DNA from: Brachionus manjavacas | Taxonomy: Eukaryota; Rotifera; Eurotatoria; Ploima; Brachionidae | NCBI GenBank assembly: GCA_019054805.1 | Contig: JAHQIY010000004.1 | Coordinates: 4,464,001-4,528,000 of the forward strand | DNA length: 64,000 nucleotides | Reading direction: 5' to 3' | Shown: piece after piece, positions 36,545 through 48,100 of the stretch | How the letters are laid out: each line of letters begins with the position of its first letter | How positions within the stretch are numbered: the stretch's first letter is position 1 | Made by a program: the position numbers and the translations under genes | Notes under the pieces: model-generated | Databases searched by the model: none | Seen by the model: the letters and a program-made list of their open reading frames with translations, nothing else | Told to the model about the DNA's origin: nothing

Positions 36545-36900
36545 GGTAAAATACATGGTTTATGAATTTTAACGAGGAAAAGGATAAAGTGATGGTTATC
36601 AACAACAAACATTTCAACATTAGTATTTCAATAAATGGGAAGTAAACCAAAAGTTATTGATAAAAGCGAAATGAATTTAGTCTTATACTCCAACTTAATG
36701 TGTGCACTACAACTCAATTACAAATTGCTAAAGAAGGCAAAAATACGCAGTAAAAAGTGTAAAAAAGAGTCGAAAAGCTTAAGAGAACTAAAAATTTTTG
36801 GTAAGAAATTAACTGGTACAATCCAAATAAGCTTAAAAATTCACTAGATATTGAAATTCAAGCTAGTTCTATCGTGGTTCGAAAAATATAGCTAAGTGAA
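36545..36900 (+). pseudogene. Probable reverse transcriptase fragment, heavily decayed
   Basis: A frame reads MNFNEEKDKVMVIN, like the W-x-x-x-F-N-x-x-K-C-K-V-M segment that follows the palm domain of jockey/CR1-type reverse transcriptases. The downstream lysine-rich sequence, including a 70-codon frame at 36635-36847, is not clearly alignable. Weak evidence. Confidence 0.35.
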
Positions 36901-36909
36901 ATAAATTTC

Positions 36910-38870
36910 AAGGAATCAAAGGTGACACTTTCTTTCAAACAGAGTGGTGACAACTGGAATCGCTTCTGGTTGTCATAATTTTATTAGAAATTACGAATAG
37001 CTTTAGAAAATTTTTTTTTAATTTTTAATGAAATAAAAAAAAGCAATAAAATATTCCGTTACTGCCAGTGTTAGATTAGCTGCCATAGTCAGAGCTAAAG
37101 GTCTTTATCTAGATAATAAAGTCTATTGCAGCTTTTTATTATTATTAGTATTATTATTATAATAATTTCCGAGATGTTTTTTTTTTACTGTTTATACCAA
37201 TTTTTTAAGTTTGAAAAAATTCTGCCTAAAGAACCGGAAAGAAGACTTTAGAAATTCCTAATATAATTTCAATTCAACAAATTAATAAGAAGTCAACTTT
37301 GTATTGACAAAAAACTAACTTTTTTGAATTCTCTTTTTTTAAATTTTCTTAATTAAAATATTGATTTGCATTTTTAGGGTCTCAAATGTACCCCCTATCA
37401 TTTGCCTAAAAATTGAGTCAAATTTTGTCTTTATGATAAAAATAATATTTAAGAAAATTATCTATAAATTTGTCTAGTAATTGGCAAATGTGTTGGATCG
37501 TTTGCGAAATTACAGCTAAATATAAATTTTTTAAAAAAATGGTTTTAATGGCATAAGATTTTTATTAGATTAGCATAAATATATGAAAATGCAATTTTTC
37601 TAAGCAAATGAGAGAAAAAAAATTATCTGACTTGATTTGTAGAAACGATTTGCTCTTTCAATCACAATTTGATAATTCAGTTTGAAAGCGTTATTAATTG
37701 AGGAATTAAATTTTTGAATTAGTTCAATTAGAGAGATGAGAGAGAAAATCATTCTTTCGTTTAACATCAATTTTAAAATGAAATAATTAATTTTTCTGAT
37801 AGCTTTAAGTATTTAGACATATTGAATTTTACATTATTCTCAAATGTGGTTTTCCATTTTAAATGAATCATCGATTCTGGAAATTTATTTATTCAAGCTA
37901 ATTTCGATCATGCGTCAAATTGGAATAGTTAGTGGCACGCAAGTTTAATCATTCGAAAATTTTCATTTAAAATTAAAGCCTTTAAAAATATCTAAATATT
38001 TTTAGTAAAGCTCAATTAAGTTTTTCAAAAGTCTAAACTTAGTCCAGTAAATTTTATCAGCTGATAAATTCAATACAGAAGGATTAATAAATGAAAAAGA
38101 AAAAATTTTTTGGGTCTAGTGGTTTATGAGAACGTATGTTGGTTTAGGAAATTATAATTATTTGGGGTTGTGAAGTTCGTTTGAATTCGCTCATTTCAAT
38201 ATGATTTTCCTTAAAATAAAAATTACTCTAATTTTATATCCATTATAAAAAAATAATTTTCATCTGTTTGTCTAGTAACAGTTTAAAATTTTGTTCACTT
38301 TTTTTAATTATCAAAACTACTTGACACGGGACTGAAAGAGAGGTAAATTACCATTCAGAACTGCCCAGGGTCATCTCCTAACTATTATTTTAAAAAAAAC
38401 TTAGATTTTTTGCTTATTCCTTTTGTAGGAAATTAAATAAATTTATTCTGCAAAATGTTACAACCTGTAGCAAGTTTGTTACACATGATTCCTTGGTTTG
38501 CAATAACTGCGCAAAGTATTAGCTCACCTTATTCAAAACATTCTTAATGTAGTGCAATATGCATAAGTTTGCACGCCATTTTGCAGACTCTATCTTGAGG
38601 TGCAAAATATATAAAAATCGTCATAGGTTGTAACATTTTGCATTTGTAACTCCTTGGCCGATAAATAAATAATAATATTACAATAAGTATACTATCTGAA
38701 ATTTAACACCTGATTAAGAATGACTAAAAAAATACAGAACAAGAGAAGCAATTACACGATATTTGATTACAAATGAAAACTAATATATTTCGGGTTTAGA
38801 ATAAAAAATGACTCAAAATTAATTTTATCATAAAAAAATTTTTATTCAGAGGCTTTAAATTTTTTTTTTA
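36910..38870. other. Gene-poor stretch
   Basis: No exon supported. It contains a TTA-tailed sequence at about 37065-37165 that may be a distant R3-type retroposon, and a diverged copy of repeat R0 (38326-38372). Confidence 0.5.
38326..38372 (-). repeat. Dispersed repeat R0, diverged copy 3
   Basis: The minus strand reads GACCCTGGGCAGTTCTGAAT and later CTCTTTCAGTCCCGTG. It aligns along its length with the R0 copies at 586-636 and 21160-21211 but with many substitutions. Confidence 0.45.
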
Positions 38871-38884
38871 AAATTATAACTGAA

Positions 38885-39420
38885 CCCTCCTATTTTGAAA
38901 AATTAATATCAGCAAAGGTATTGAATTCCATGACGACGAATGATATCGAGCCTAGAGAGCGAACAGTCTTGGCATGGTCTTGTACAACCTTTGGGTCCAT
39001 ATTACTCAGGCAAGTGCGAATTCTGTTTTCGAGTTGCTTAAGATTTTTGGCCTTCCAATCACTCTCATAAACTTGAGCTATCATTGAATTCTTAAATCAA
39101 TGGTTCAAGTCGTTTCTCAATACACTCTCCAAGGTAGACATGTTGATTGACCGCTAAACTACTAGGTGCAAAATATGGTTCGCTTATTCCGCGTTATGAA
39201 AAAGCTAACCAGACCATTAATTTTTCTTCAAATTTTTTAACGAATTTGTTCTTTACAGTCTCCGGCGTCTTGCTAACGTTACTGCTATAAAGTGAATCGC
39301 CTTACAACTTCAGCTTTTGGCAAATTTTGGTTACTTTTTACAAAGTTGTACAAATATTTTTTGATGGTTTCGTACATTTTTTTACTAACAACTAATTGAA
39401 AATTCAACATTTGGATATAA
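38885..39420 (-). pseudogene. Mariner-type transposase, C-terminal relic
   Basis: The minus-strand frame at 38890-39084 has SDWKAKNLKQLENRIRTCL and MDPKVVQDHAKTVRS, the C-terminal helices after the last catalytic residue in mariner/maT-like transposases. Upstream minus-strand sequence to about 39420 gives broken frames that could be the rest of the gene (FVKSNQNLPKAEVVRRF) but lacks a readable DDE core. It is better preserved in this segment than the copy at 21830-22130 but equally dead. Confidence 0.6.
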
Positions 39421-39429
39421 TTTTTATTT

Positions 39430-41360
39430 ATTTTAAAGCTAGGATCAGCCTGATTTTAAATTTTGAAACAAATTAGGAAAGGTCTTGTCCACTCTTATAG
39501 AAAATTAGACTAAAGTTTTGTGCCATATTTTATTCTACACCCCTTAAATAAAACCAAATAAAATGAGTTAAATTCTTCTGGTCCAGAGAAGGTTTTATTA
39601 ATAGCTGTATCTTTTTCCTTTTTTAATTTGTATTTGTATTTAGTTTTACTGTCTTTTTATTCTTTATATAAAACTTTAATTTTAATTCTAATCTTACTTT
39701 TACTTTTGGAAGCTAATTTGAATTAAATAAATAAAACAAAAACTACTAGGAAACATGATATATCTCAGCCAATATAGTTAAAATAATCAATTTTTAAACC
39801 ATTTCAAAACAAATAATGAAGACTATTTTATTTATCTTAATATTTCTAAAAAACTTCCTTGGTCTTTAAACAACGAGTCCTCTAGTGACTTAGCTAAAAA
39901 TGGTAGATTTAAAAGAGCCTAAAAAGTAAAGAATATATAAAATTTTAGAAAGATAAATATGAACAAAAAATAAGTAAGGCTTTTATTTTTCTTCAAAAAT
40001 AATAACTTCAAAAGTCTTATGGAAGAATTTTAAACGAGCATAATAAAAAAAATAAAATATACTGGCTTAAACTTTTTGAGATGATAAAAATTACTAAATG
40101 GAATGACAATTTTATTTTCGAACTAGTTATTTAATAATTTTGGAGTGACAAAATAAACTCTTTTTACCGAATAAATAAACTAAATCGGGTGACAAAATTA
40201 TTTATTTAAATTAGCAAAATTAAAATTAGAATTACAAAAAGGGTTCATTGTCTGACAAAAAATAAAAATTGATTTGAAAATTAAAGAAAAAGTAAAAATA
40301 ACTGAAAATATTTAATCCCGGAAATATTTAATTTTTTAGTTAATTAGTTAATTATTTACTAGAATTACTTGATGTTGAAGTTTTAAATTGGACTTTTAAA
40401 TAAAATAGATGTGTTGTATTGTTATACTTCATTTTGATTTTTATTTGATCTTATTTTATTAAGTTTATTTTTATTTTATTTTTTTTTATATTTCATTCTG
40501 AACGACTAAAATAGTTCGTTACAAAAAATAAATAAATAAATAATTATTGCGCATTTGTACTTGTATTTAAAATAAATTTCGGATCAATTTCAGACTCACA
40601 AAAAATTTTCATTTTTATATTGTTTTTGAAACAAATTTTTTTTCTATTTCGCTTTTTGGAAGTAGTGAGATCAGGTATTGCATTATTGTGGTAGATTTCA
40701 TCTTCATTGTCATCAAATTTTCAAAATCATTCCTGTTCATCATCATTAAGTTCAATGTTTTGATTTTTAAAAAGGGTATTTTTGATTTCAAACATTTTTT
40801 GCTCTAACTCAGAAAAAAACTAATTGAGAATTAATCACGCATAGAAAATTAAATATAAAAAAATTAATGATGATGAAGATTTGACGATGGTTCCGTAGAT
40901 CCGTTTGGTCATTTGCTGATTTTCGAGTTTTTTTTTCAAATAAATAAAATAAATAAATTTACTATTCCATTTCAAAGTTTCCAATTCTGATCATTCAAAT
41001 AACCTTAATTTTGATTTATTTTTTTTAATTTTATGTTTTTAAAGATCATGTTAATTTTATGTCGATTTTATTTTTACCTTGTAATGATGACTATTATTTA
41101 AAAATAATCCCCTTAAAATCAATGATAATAAAAATAAATAAATAAATTTCAAATAAATTTGAAATTTAGAAATAAAATGAAAAATAAAAAATTATTTCAA
41201 AATTATTTTATTATATTTTCTTATCAAGTTGGATTAATAAAATTTATTGCAATATTTTTAGTAATTTTTATTCATACATAAAAAATTAAAATTAAACAAG
41301 AACATATTTAAATTAATATAAAATTGATTCGGAAAATAATTGATTTTTCTAGTGCATAAC
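39430..41360. other. Gene-poor stretch downstream of the syntaxin cluster
   Basis: A/T-rich with several AAAT runs (for example 40526-40545 and 41127-41145). No exon supported. Confidence 0.5.
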
Positions 41361-41370
41361 TGTCCAATAA

Positions 41371-41733
41371 TTGAAAATTTCGTATCTAGAAGGATTACAA
41401 AAAAAAATAAAATTTACCCCTAACGAGACTTCTACAATATATGTTAAATTTGGAAATTATCTGGTTTGCATAATAGAAAATTTTGGTAATTACCAGACTG
41501 ACTTATTTTTTTACCATTTCAAGTCTCAAATAAATCATAATGATCTTATAAAAACTAATCTAAGTTTGTTAAATACCAAAATGTTTCTCTTCAATATAAT
41601 CCAAGTCCTAATACTTCATGTCCACAACCACCGGTCTAGTGCAAACAGAAGTCCTTATACGTTTAAAGTAACAAAATACTTGATTGAAAAATACAATTTG
41701 GGTCCGACAAAAAATAAAAAAATAAATTGTTAA
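41371..41733 (+). CDS. Unrecognised open frame
   Basis: About 120 codons without a stop in very A/T-rich DNA, ending at TAA 41731-41733. The frame begins at TTG, with no ATG until codon 71, so if real it is an exon or a remnant rather than a complete gene. Composition looks protein-like (for example NYQTDLFFYHFKSQ and HVHNHRSSANRSPYTFK), but I recognise no family. It runs opposite to the syntaxin genes just upstream. It could equally be a transposon fragment or chance. Confidence 0.2.
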   Translation: MKISYLEGLQKKIKFTPNETSTIYVKFGNYLVCIIENFGNYQTDLFFYHFKSQINHNDLIKTNLSLLNTKMFLFNIIQVLILHVHNHRSSANRSPYTFKVTKYLIEKYNLGPTKNKKINC

Positions 41734-41811
41734 AAAATTCAGAATAAGTTCAATTTTTATTGATTATGCCATTAGTATCGAAGGGGTAATTTCATGTTGC
41801 TTTGTGCTAGG

Positions 41812-44174
41812 TCACTTGATTTGTTTGATTTTAGAATTATTTGAAATTTTTTTAAAGATAAATCTTACTTTAAGACCAAGCCAACTGGCTGCCATAGAAC
41901 CCAATATCAAAATTATGACCACACAACATATCAACATGATTATTTTTTTCTAATTAAAAAAATTAATTTAAATCAAAATAACATTTAAATTTTTTATATA
42001 ACTTGCAACAATAAGTACAACATTCAGTCATCATACATTTCATTTAAAGTCAAAGAGTACTAGAAGGAAACACTTTGAATTAATATTTGATTAAAAGTGA
42101 CACAAATCAGATCCTACAAACATATAAACAACAAAACTATAACATTTAATTATAGAATAACTAACCCTTCTTGCTTCTCGCTGGAATTTTACTGCTTTTT
42201 TGGTATCTTGATTAGCTGTAAGTATAAAGTCAACTGACTGTTGTATATTAAACTCAATTCGATCTATCATTTCACCCTGTTGAAAAAAAAAATTGAGAAA
42301 AAATTATCTAAGTTATTGATTGGGACGTACCTGAGACTCGACCAGCATTGCCATGTCCATGAACATGTCGTGTAACTCTTTAATACTTTGCTCTAATTTT
42401 AAAATATCTTTATGACGAGCTTCGATATCAGCTAGAGTTTGCTTGGCTACTTTGGTTTCCATTAAAATCTTGGTAAAAAATTATTAAAAATGAAATTTTG
42501 GATTGAGGCGAAATTATACTCCTTCGGTGAAAATTTGCGGATTGCCGGATTCCAACATTCGCTCAATTTCTTCTTCATCTGTTTTTTTGCCGGCTAGAAT
42601 TTAAAAAAAAAAATTAAAATTAAACAAATAGAGATGGAATTATTTAATTAATAACTATTTTTTAAGATGAAGCCAAGAAAAGGTGAAAAAGAAAACACCA
42701 AATAGGGATAAAACATTGACCAGAAGCATAAGTAAGTGACTTACTGATTTCGAGCTGACGCTGTATTCTGGCCTTACAGCGTTCTCTGTAATCGATTTGG
42801 GCGTTATTATAGTCATTCATAACTTCGATAAATTTTCGAGATAGTGTGGAATGCTGAAATTTTGTTAGTTTAAAATTAAAAATGTTTATTTTCTAGTTTA
42901 ATACTTAACACTAGAAGACCCGAGAAGTTTTTTAGACTTCTTTTGACCATTAAAAATTAAATATAAGTAAACCGAGCAAAAATTTTTGCAAAATTTTTTT
43001 GGTCGCCTAATTTATTTTCAAAAATGAAATTTAAATTTTTTAAAGAATTTATATTGTCAATAATTTTTTTTTACGGTTCAACAGCTTCTGAATTTTGAAA
43101 GACCTCATAAACTTGATCAAGATGATCTACTGCAGTAACTTAAGCCATTTCAGATAATGGAGCCACTTGAGATACTTGAGCTCTTATAGAAAAGTTTTGA
43201 TGAAGGGTCTTTTCATTTTTTCTCTCGTCGAGGCCGAGTAACCAATTACCTTGGATAAAGATTTGTTATGCTTTAATAAAAAAAATATGCGATAAAGAAA
43301 AAAATTAAAATATTCTTAACTTTTTATTCATTATGCGATGGTTTAATTTTTTATGCTATAACATTATTTTTTATGCGTCAAAACCCCTCATCCATAATCA
43401 AAAACCATTAAAAAAATCAACATTAAGACCTGAGAAGTTTTCTTACTTTTGCAGTTAATTTTTCTTTTGGGTAAGCAATTTTGGATCAATTTGTACCAAT
43501 TCTGAATTTTTGTTTAATAAAATAGTTCTACATGATTAAAATGTCCAAAAGAAAATCTTAGCCATTAACCTAAAAACCTCCTTTTTCATTTTAATTTAAC
43601 AAAGAAGTTTTTAAGCTTCTCGGGTCTTTTTTAAAAATTAGTTCTTCTAGTGTAAAATCAAATCAGAAAAATAAATAAAAGTTTATTTTTTTTTAAATTC
43701 GTTTACCTGAGTTTTTCTTATTCTCAAATCAGCCGATTGTCTCGAAGAGTCAGACTCTTCCTGTTCTATGTGGGACTCCATAGCTAGATTTAAATTTGAG
43801 GAGTATTTTTTTTTCTAGATCTACTTAAAATTAGATTACTTTTTAGCTTTTGTCTAACTTTTTGAGCTGTCTTCTTTATTTCGGCCATTCTATCTTCTAG
43901 TTCGTCTTTAATTTTATCGTCGGTTGTCGGTGCCGCCAAAATTGTACTATGAAGCTTTTTAACTTCGTTTACATATTTATGGATGCTTTCTACATTGCTA
44001 CGAATATCTTCTACTTGATTGAAAAACTCTTCCATAAAGACAGACTGGTCCATATTGACATGAACCTCGTCGTCGTCGTTTTCATCTTGAGCCTGTGGTA
44101 AAAAATTAAAAACCTTTTTTAGCTATGTTCAAGTGACAAACCGCTTTGAGAGCCGCTAATCGATCTTTTGTCAT
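41812..44174 (-). CDS. stxC: syntaxin-1-like Qa-SNARE
   Basis: Eight exons on the minus strand (44174-44142, 44092-43840, 43783-43707, 42853-42745, 42593-42520, 42468-42331, 42276-42166, 41949-41812) join in frame into 310 residues. The first exon encodes the MTKDRL-type N-peptide that binds Munc18 in known syntaxin-1. Exon 2 opens with an acidic run and helices Ha/Hb; exon 4 is Hc, ending RQLEI in the linker. Exons 6-7 form the SNARE motif, with the central-layer glutamine at 228 at the exon border (ESQ|GEMID). The last exon is a membrane anchor ([17 protein letters not shown]) close to that of vertebrate syntaxin-1. The 19 residues after LGLK are odd: a GTAAGA donor directly follows LGLK, so a further exon might replace them. 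Expected role: target-membrane SNARE in exocytosis. Intron 3 carries an inserted TIR element. Confidence 0.9.
42908..43653. mobile_element. TIR element in intron 3 of stxC
   Basis: It begins ACACTAGAAGACCCGAGAAG and ends with the inverted words CTTCTCGGGTC and CTTCTAGTGT. The terminal inverted repeats match over about 35 bases with a gap in the right arm. A related internal word (GACCTGAGAAG) is at 43427. On the minus strand, about 43085-43260 is coding-like with one stop ([16 protein letters not shown] and [13 protein letters not shown]), possibly a transposase remnant. Superfamily unresolved; no target duplication seen. Confidence 0.65.
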
Positions 44175-45021
44175 TTTCGAAGTTTAGATTGTTACCAAGA
44201 TTTTTTATTTACACTAAATTTTTAAAAAAATAACACACACTTTTTTCGTAATAATTTTTCTAATTGACTATTTTAGATCTAAAAAAAACGAAAAAAAATT
44301 AAGATGTTTTTAAAATTTAATTTTTTTTAAATCATGAAAGAGAGAAAAATATCAATAAATAAATAATATTCTGATAATTTTAATTTAATTTGGCGATAAA
44401 AATAAATTTTTTTTCATTAATTGAATATTTTATTTCAGGTATGTAAATATGATTTTTTTTACTAATTTTCATTTTTCATCCATGTTGTTTATTAAAATAG
44501 ATAAGTGAAATTAGTAAAATTAATTTCATTCAATTAATTATTTGCTAAATTTCGTATTCATTTATTTTTCCTTTCTAAATTGATTTAAATGCCGACTAAA
44601 TAATTTTTATACAATTTTTGTATCCTTTTTTTTTAAATAGAATTTTAGCGATTAATCATTAATAAAAATATTTTTAAATTATAATTGTTTAAATTCATCC
44701 TTTAGAATTTTAATTTATTTTAATAAAGATTTACCACAAGTAAGATGAATTTAGAACATATCAGAGTTGGAATTCACCACCAGCGTTTCTGTTAAAAAAA
44801 TAAATTATTAGATTGATTTCATAGTACATTTATCTATAACAACAGCTACAACATTTAACAGAGGTTTCATACAGCAAGAAAAAACAAATATATACAAAAA
44901 AATAATATTTATTGAATAAGTTTTATTTAAAAAAAAAACAAATTTTAAAATTTTTTTAATTCACAAAACAATCTGTAAACGTTTGATTTTCGTTTGATTA
45001 AAAACACATTCTCTATTTCGA

Positions 45022-45111
45022 TTAATTCGATGAATTGGGTACAGCAATTGCGAATATTAGCATTAATATAATAACAATAAAACTCAGTATCAAAATTATT
45101 TGCATTTTTCG
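45022..45111 (-). CDS. stxB terminal exon, anchor form 3
   Basis: 90 bp from a ATTTAG acceptor to TAA, encoding RKMQIILIL, a membrane helix and the end AVPNSSN. AATAAA signals follow on the minus strand near 44910. Confidence 0.75.
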   Translation of the reverse strand, partial: RKMQIILILSFIVIILMLIFAIAVPNSSN

Positions 45112-48100
45112 CTAAATTTGTACAACATTTGAAAAAAATTCATTAATAAATAATTCATTCTCAAAAACATCTCCGGTTTAAATGAAATTTTCAAAAGAAA
45201 AATTATATACAGGATGAAATAGAAGAACTTTTTAATGCATCTGGACCCATTTTAATTTGTCTTATTACTTTTAGTATTATTCGTATTATTTGTATTATTA
45301 TTTGTTTGTGGCTTTGGCAGGTAGAGATATAGCAATAATGCCAATATGGATACGAGTAAAACTATGACAGCAATCACAATTATGATGATGATTATTTTTT
45401 TCTTTAAAAAAAAGAAATTCCTGATTGAAATGATATACAATTTTTTAAATTTTAAATATGCATTAAATGTTAAAAAATCGTATCAATATTAAAATAACTT
45501 AGAGTTTAATCTTAGAAAGATGTCTCGATACAATTATAAACTAAACTAAATAATCAATTAAATTATTTACTAAAAAAACAATTTTTTTATTGATACGATT
45601 TCGAAAAGGCAAAAAGCGTGTTAAGTGAAAAGTGCGATAGGTAAGAAAGTACATTTTTTTCCAAAAAGCTTATAAAAATTCTAAATTTCAAACAATTTAT
45701 TAATAAAGATTGATTCAATTGAAAATAAAATTATTTAATTAAAAAAAAAGGCATCAGTGTTCCTTCTGGCTATTATAAAATATCTTGGTCTAACCGGTCT
45801 TAATTATTTAAAAAAAATAAAAAAATATGATTTTATAAATTTTTAAAATTCATTTTGAATTTAAACATTTAAATTGAAATCATTGTTGATGACTTCAGAA
45901 ATTTTTTACTTTTAATGCAACTACTTTTTTGGTATAGACAACGCGATTATTATTCCTATTACCAACAATACTACCACCACAATTATTATGATATAAATTC
46001 TTTTCTAAAAAAAAATTATTGAAATTAGATTTTCCTGAATATTTCGATTCAAAATAGCATGATTCTTCAAATTTCATTCATCTATTCTGATTTAAATTTT
46101 CAATTTCCAAAAAACAGATCTTTTCTTTGAGCGCTATCTAATTTTTAAGCTAATATCTTCTTTAAAATACTGATGAAAAGTTTCAATTTTTAGAAACTCT
46201 CAGCTAAAAAATTTTAATTTTTACTCATTTAAAGTCTTTTTTTCTTATTAAAATTAAAAAGAAAATTCCAATTCCACAAAATTTGAATAAAATACTTAAT
46301 TTTTCTTTAATTAGTTTACGTTTTTTAAGTATAAGTGTCAATAGGTTTAAAATGTTGGATTTCTTTTAAATTTAGTGTAAACTAATGTATTTATGTAAAA
46401 TCTTAACAAGTGGAGAATTTTATTTGATATTTGGGGAAAAAAATAAAATTCGGGATAAAATTCGGGAAAAAAATAATATTCAAATTTTGTGATATCGATT
46501 TTAATCGTCCAAAATAATAATCGTCCAATTTTTTTTATATTGTTTTTAATTACTTATTTACATTAATTAAATAAAAATCAATTTTTAAAGAATAAAAAAA
46601 AATGGGCTCTATTTAAAAATATTATTTTTTTTAATATTTTTTAAATCAGCAGAGTTTCAGTTTGGGGTAAATTTTATAGCAGAAAAATTTTTTGGCGGAT
46701 TAAACATAAATATTATAAAACTGCTCGAAAAATCTCATTTTTTTTTCTAAAATTAAACTGATTTATCAAAAATTTTAACTTGGAGAAACTAAATTTAAAT
46801 AATACCACTTTTCTGCAAAATAACTAAGTCACTTTCACCTATTCATAATGGGTTGGTAATCTGAGAAATAAAAAAAAAATTCTCGCAAAATACTACTAAG
46901 TTGAAGACAAATTGTTACAAAATGATACCGATTCATCATTTTCCTTCAGTGAAATTATTAAAATGATTCTTAATTTTTTTGACTCAAATGAAAAACTTAA
47001 AAGTCTTCGAGTCGGTATAATTACAATTCTTTATTAAACCTAATTAATTTATAATTAAATAATTAAAAAATTATAAAATCTTGTCCATTTTATTTTTAAT
47101 TGAATTTCACTTCTTTTAAAAATTCAAATTTTTTTGTATTTCTTTATGATAAAGAGCTTTTCAAAAATCAAAAAATTTGTGATTGTAACAAAATAATTCG
47201 GAGAAAATGTTAGACTTTTTTATTAAATTTTAAAAAATTAGATAGCATTAAAATAGAAGCTTTATTTTTACCATTAAAGAGTTTCAAATTAATAGAGCTC
47301 AAGTGAAAAGTCAGTAATTAGCAAGTCTGAAAATTAGTAAAATATCAGAATAGATGTTAGCTATGGAAAATTATAAGAAGCAAAAAAATTTTAAAAGCTT
47401 TTTAGTAAAATTAGTTAAGCATTTAATAAATCGTGCGCAAGCAAATTAATTTAATAGCAAAAATCAACGACAATTCAGCCAAAATTAAATTTGAACACCC
47501 AAGGCTAACTAAAAATTATCAAACCTAAACATGTCCTAATCAACTTACCCTTCTCGCCTCTCTTTGGTATTTTACTGCTTTTTTGGTGTCTGCATTTGCA
47601 GCTAGTACAAAATCAACCGACTGTTGAATATTATATTCTATACGATCTATCATTTCACCCTGATTAAGGTGAATTAAAGAGAGAGTAGAATTTATTTTTG
47701 AATCATCTATTTTTGATTCAGTCGAATATGCCTCTTAATTGTCGTTCTTTCTGCCATTTAAATTTTGAGTGAAATAGAGCCCAGAGTAACTAAGTGATTA
47801 GTAGAGCAGTTATTTGAGAGTGATTTGTGTAAAAGCTAAATTTAAAACAAATATTCTTACACGTCTAGCCGCTTTTTGGTAAATAACAGCTTGTTTAGTT
47901 TCGGTTTTGGCTTGTTCAACATACTCTGTAGCTTGGCCTATATTACGTTCTATATTGTCAATCATTTCACCCTAAGTTATCACAACAAGTATTATCTTAT
48001 TAAACATTTGTTCGACTTTTGCATTCGATTGAATCAAAATAGCTGTTATTTTTTTTAATAAAATTTATGAAAAAACACACCAAGTTTACTTTACAGGCAA

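Noticed and set aside
47876..48058. 60-codon plus-strand frame
   Set aside because: It lies opposite stxB exon 7a and continues into intron; shadow frame.
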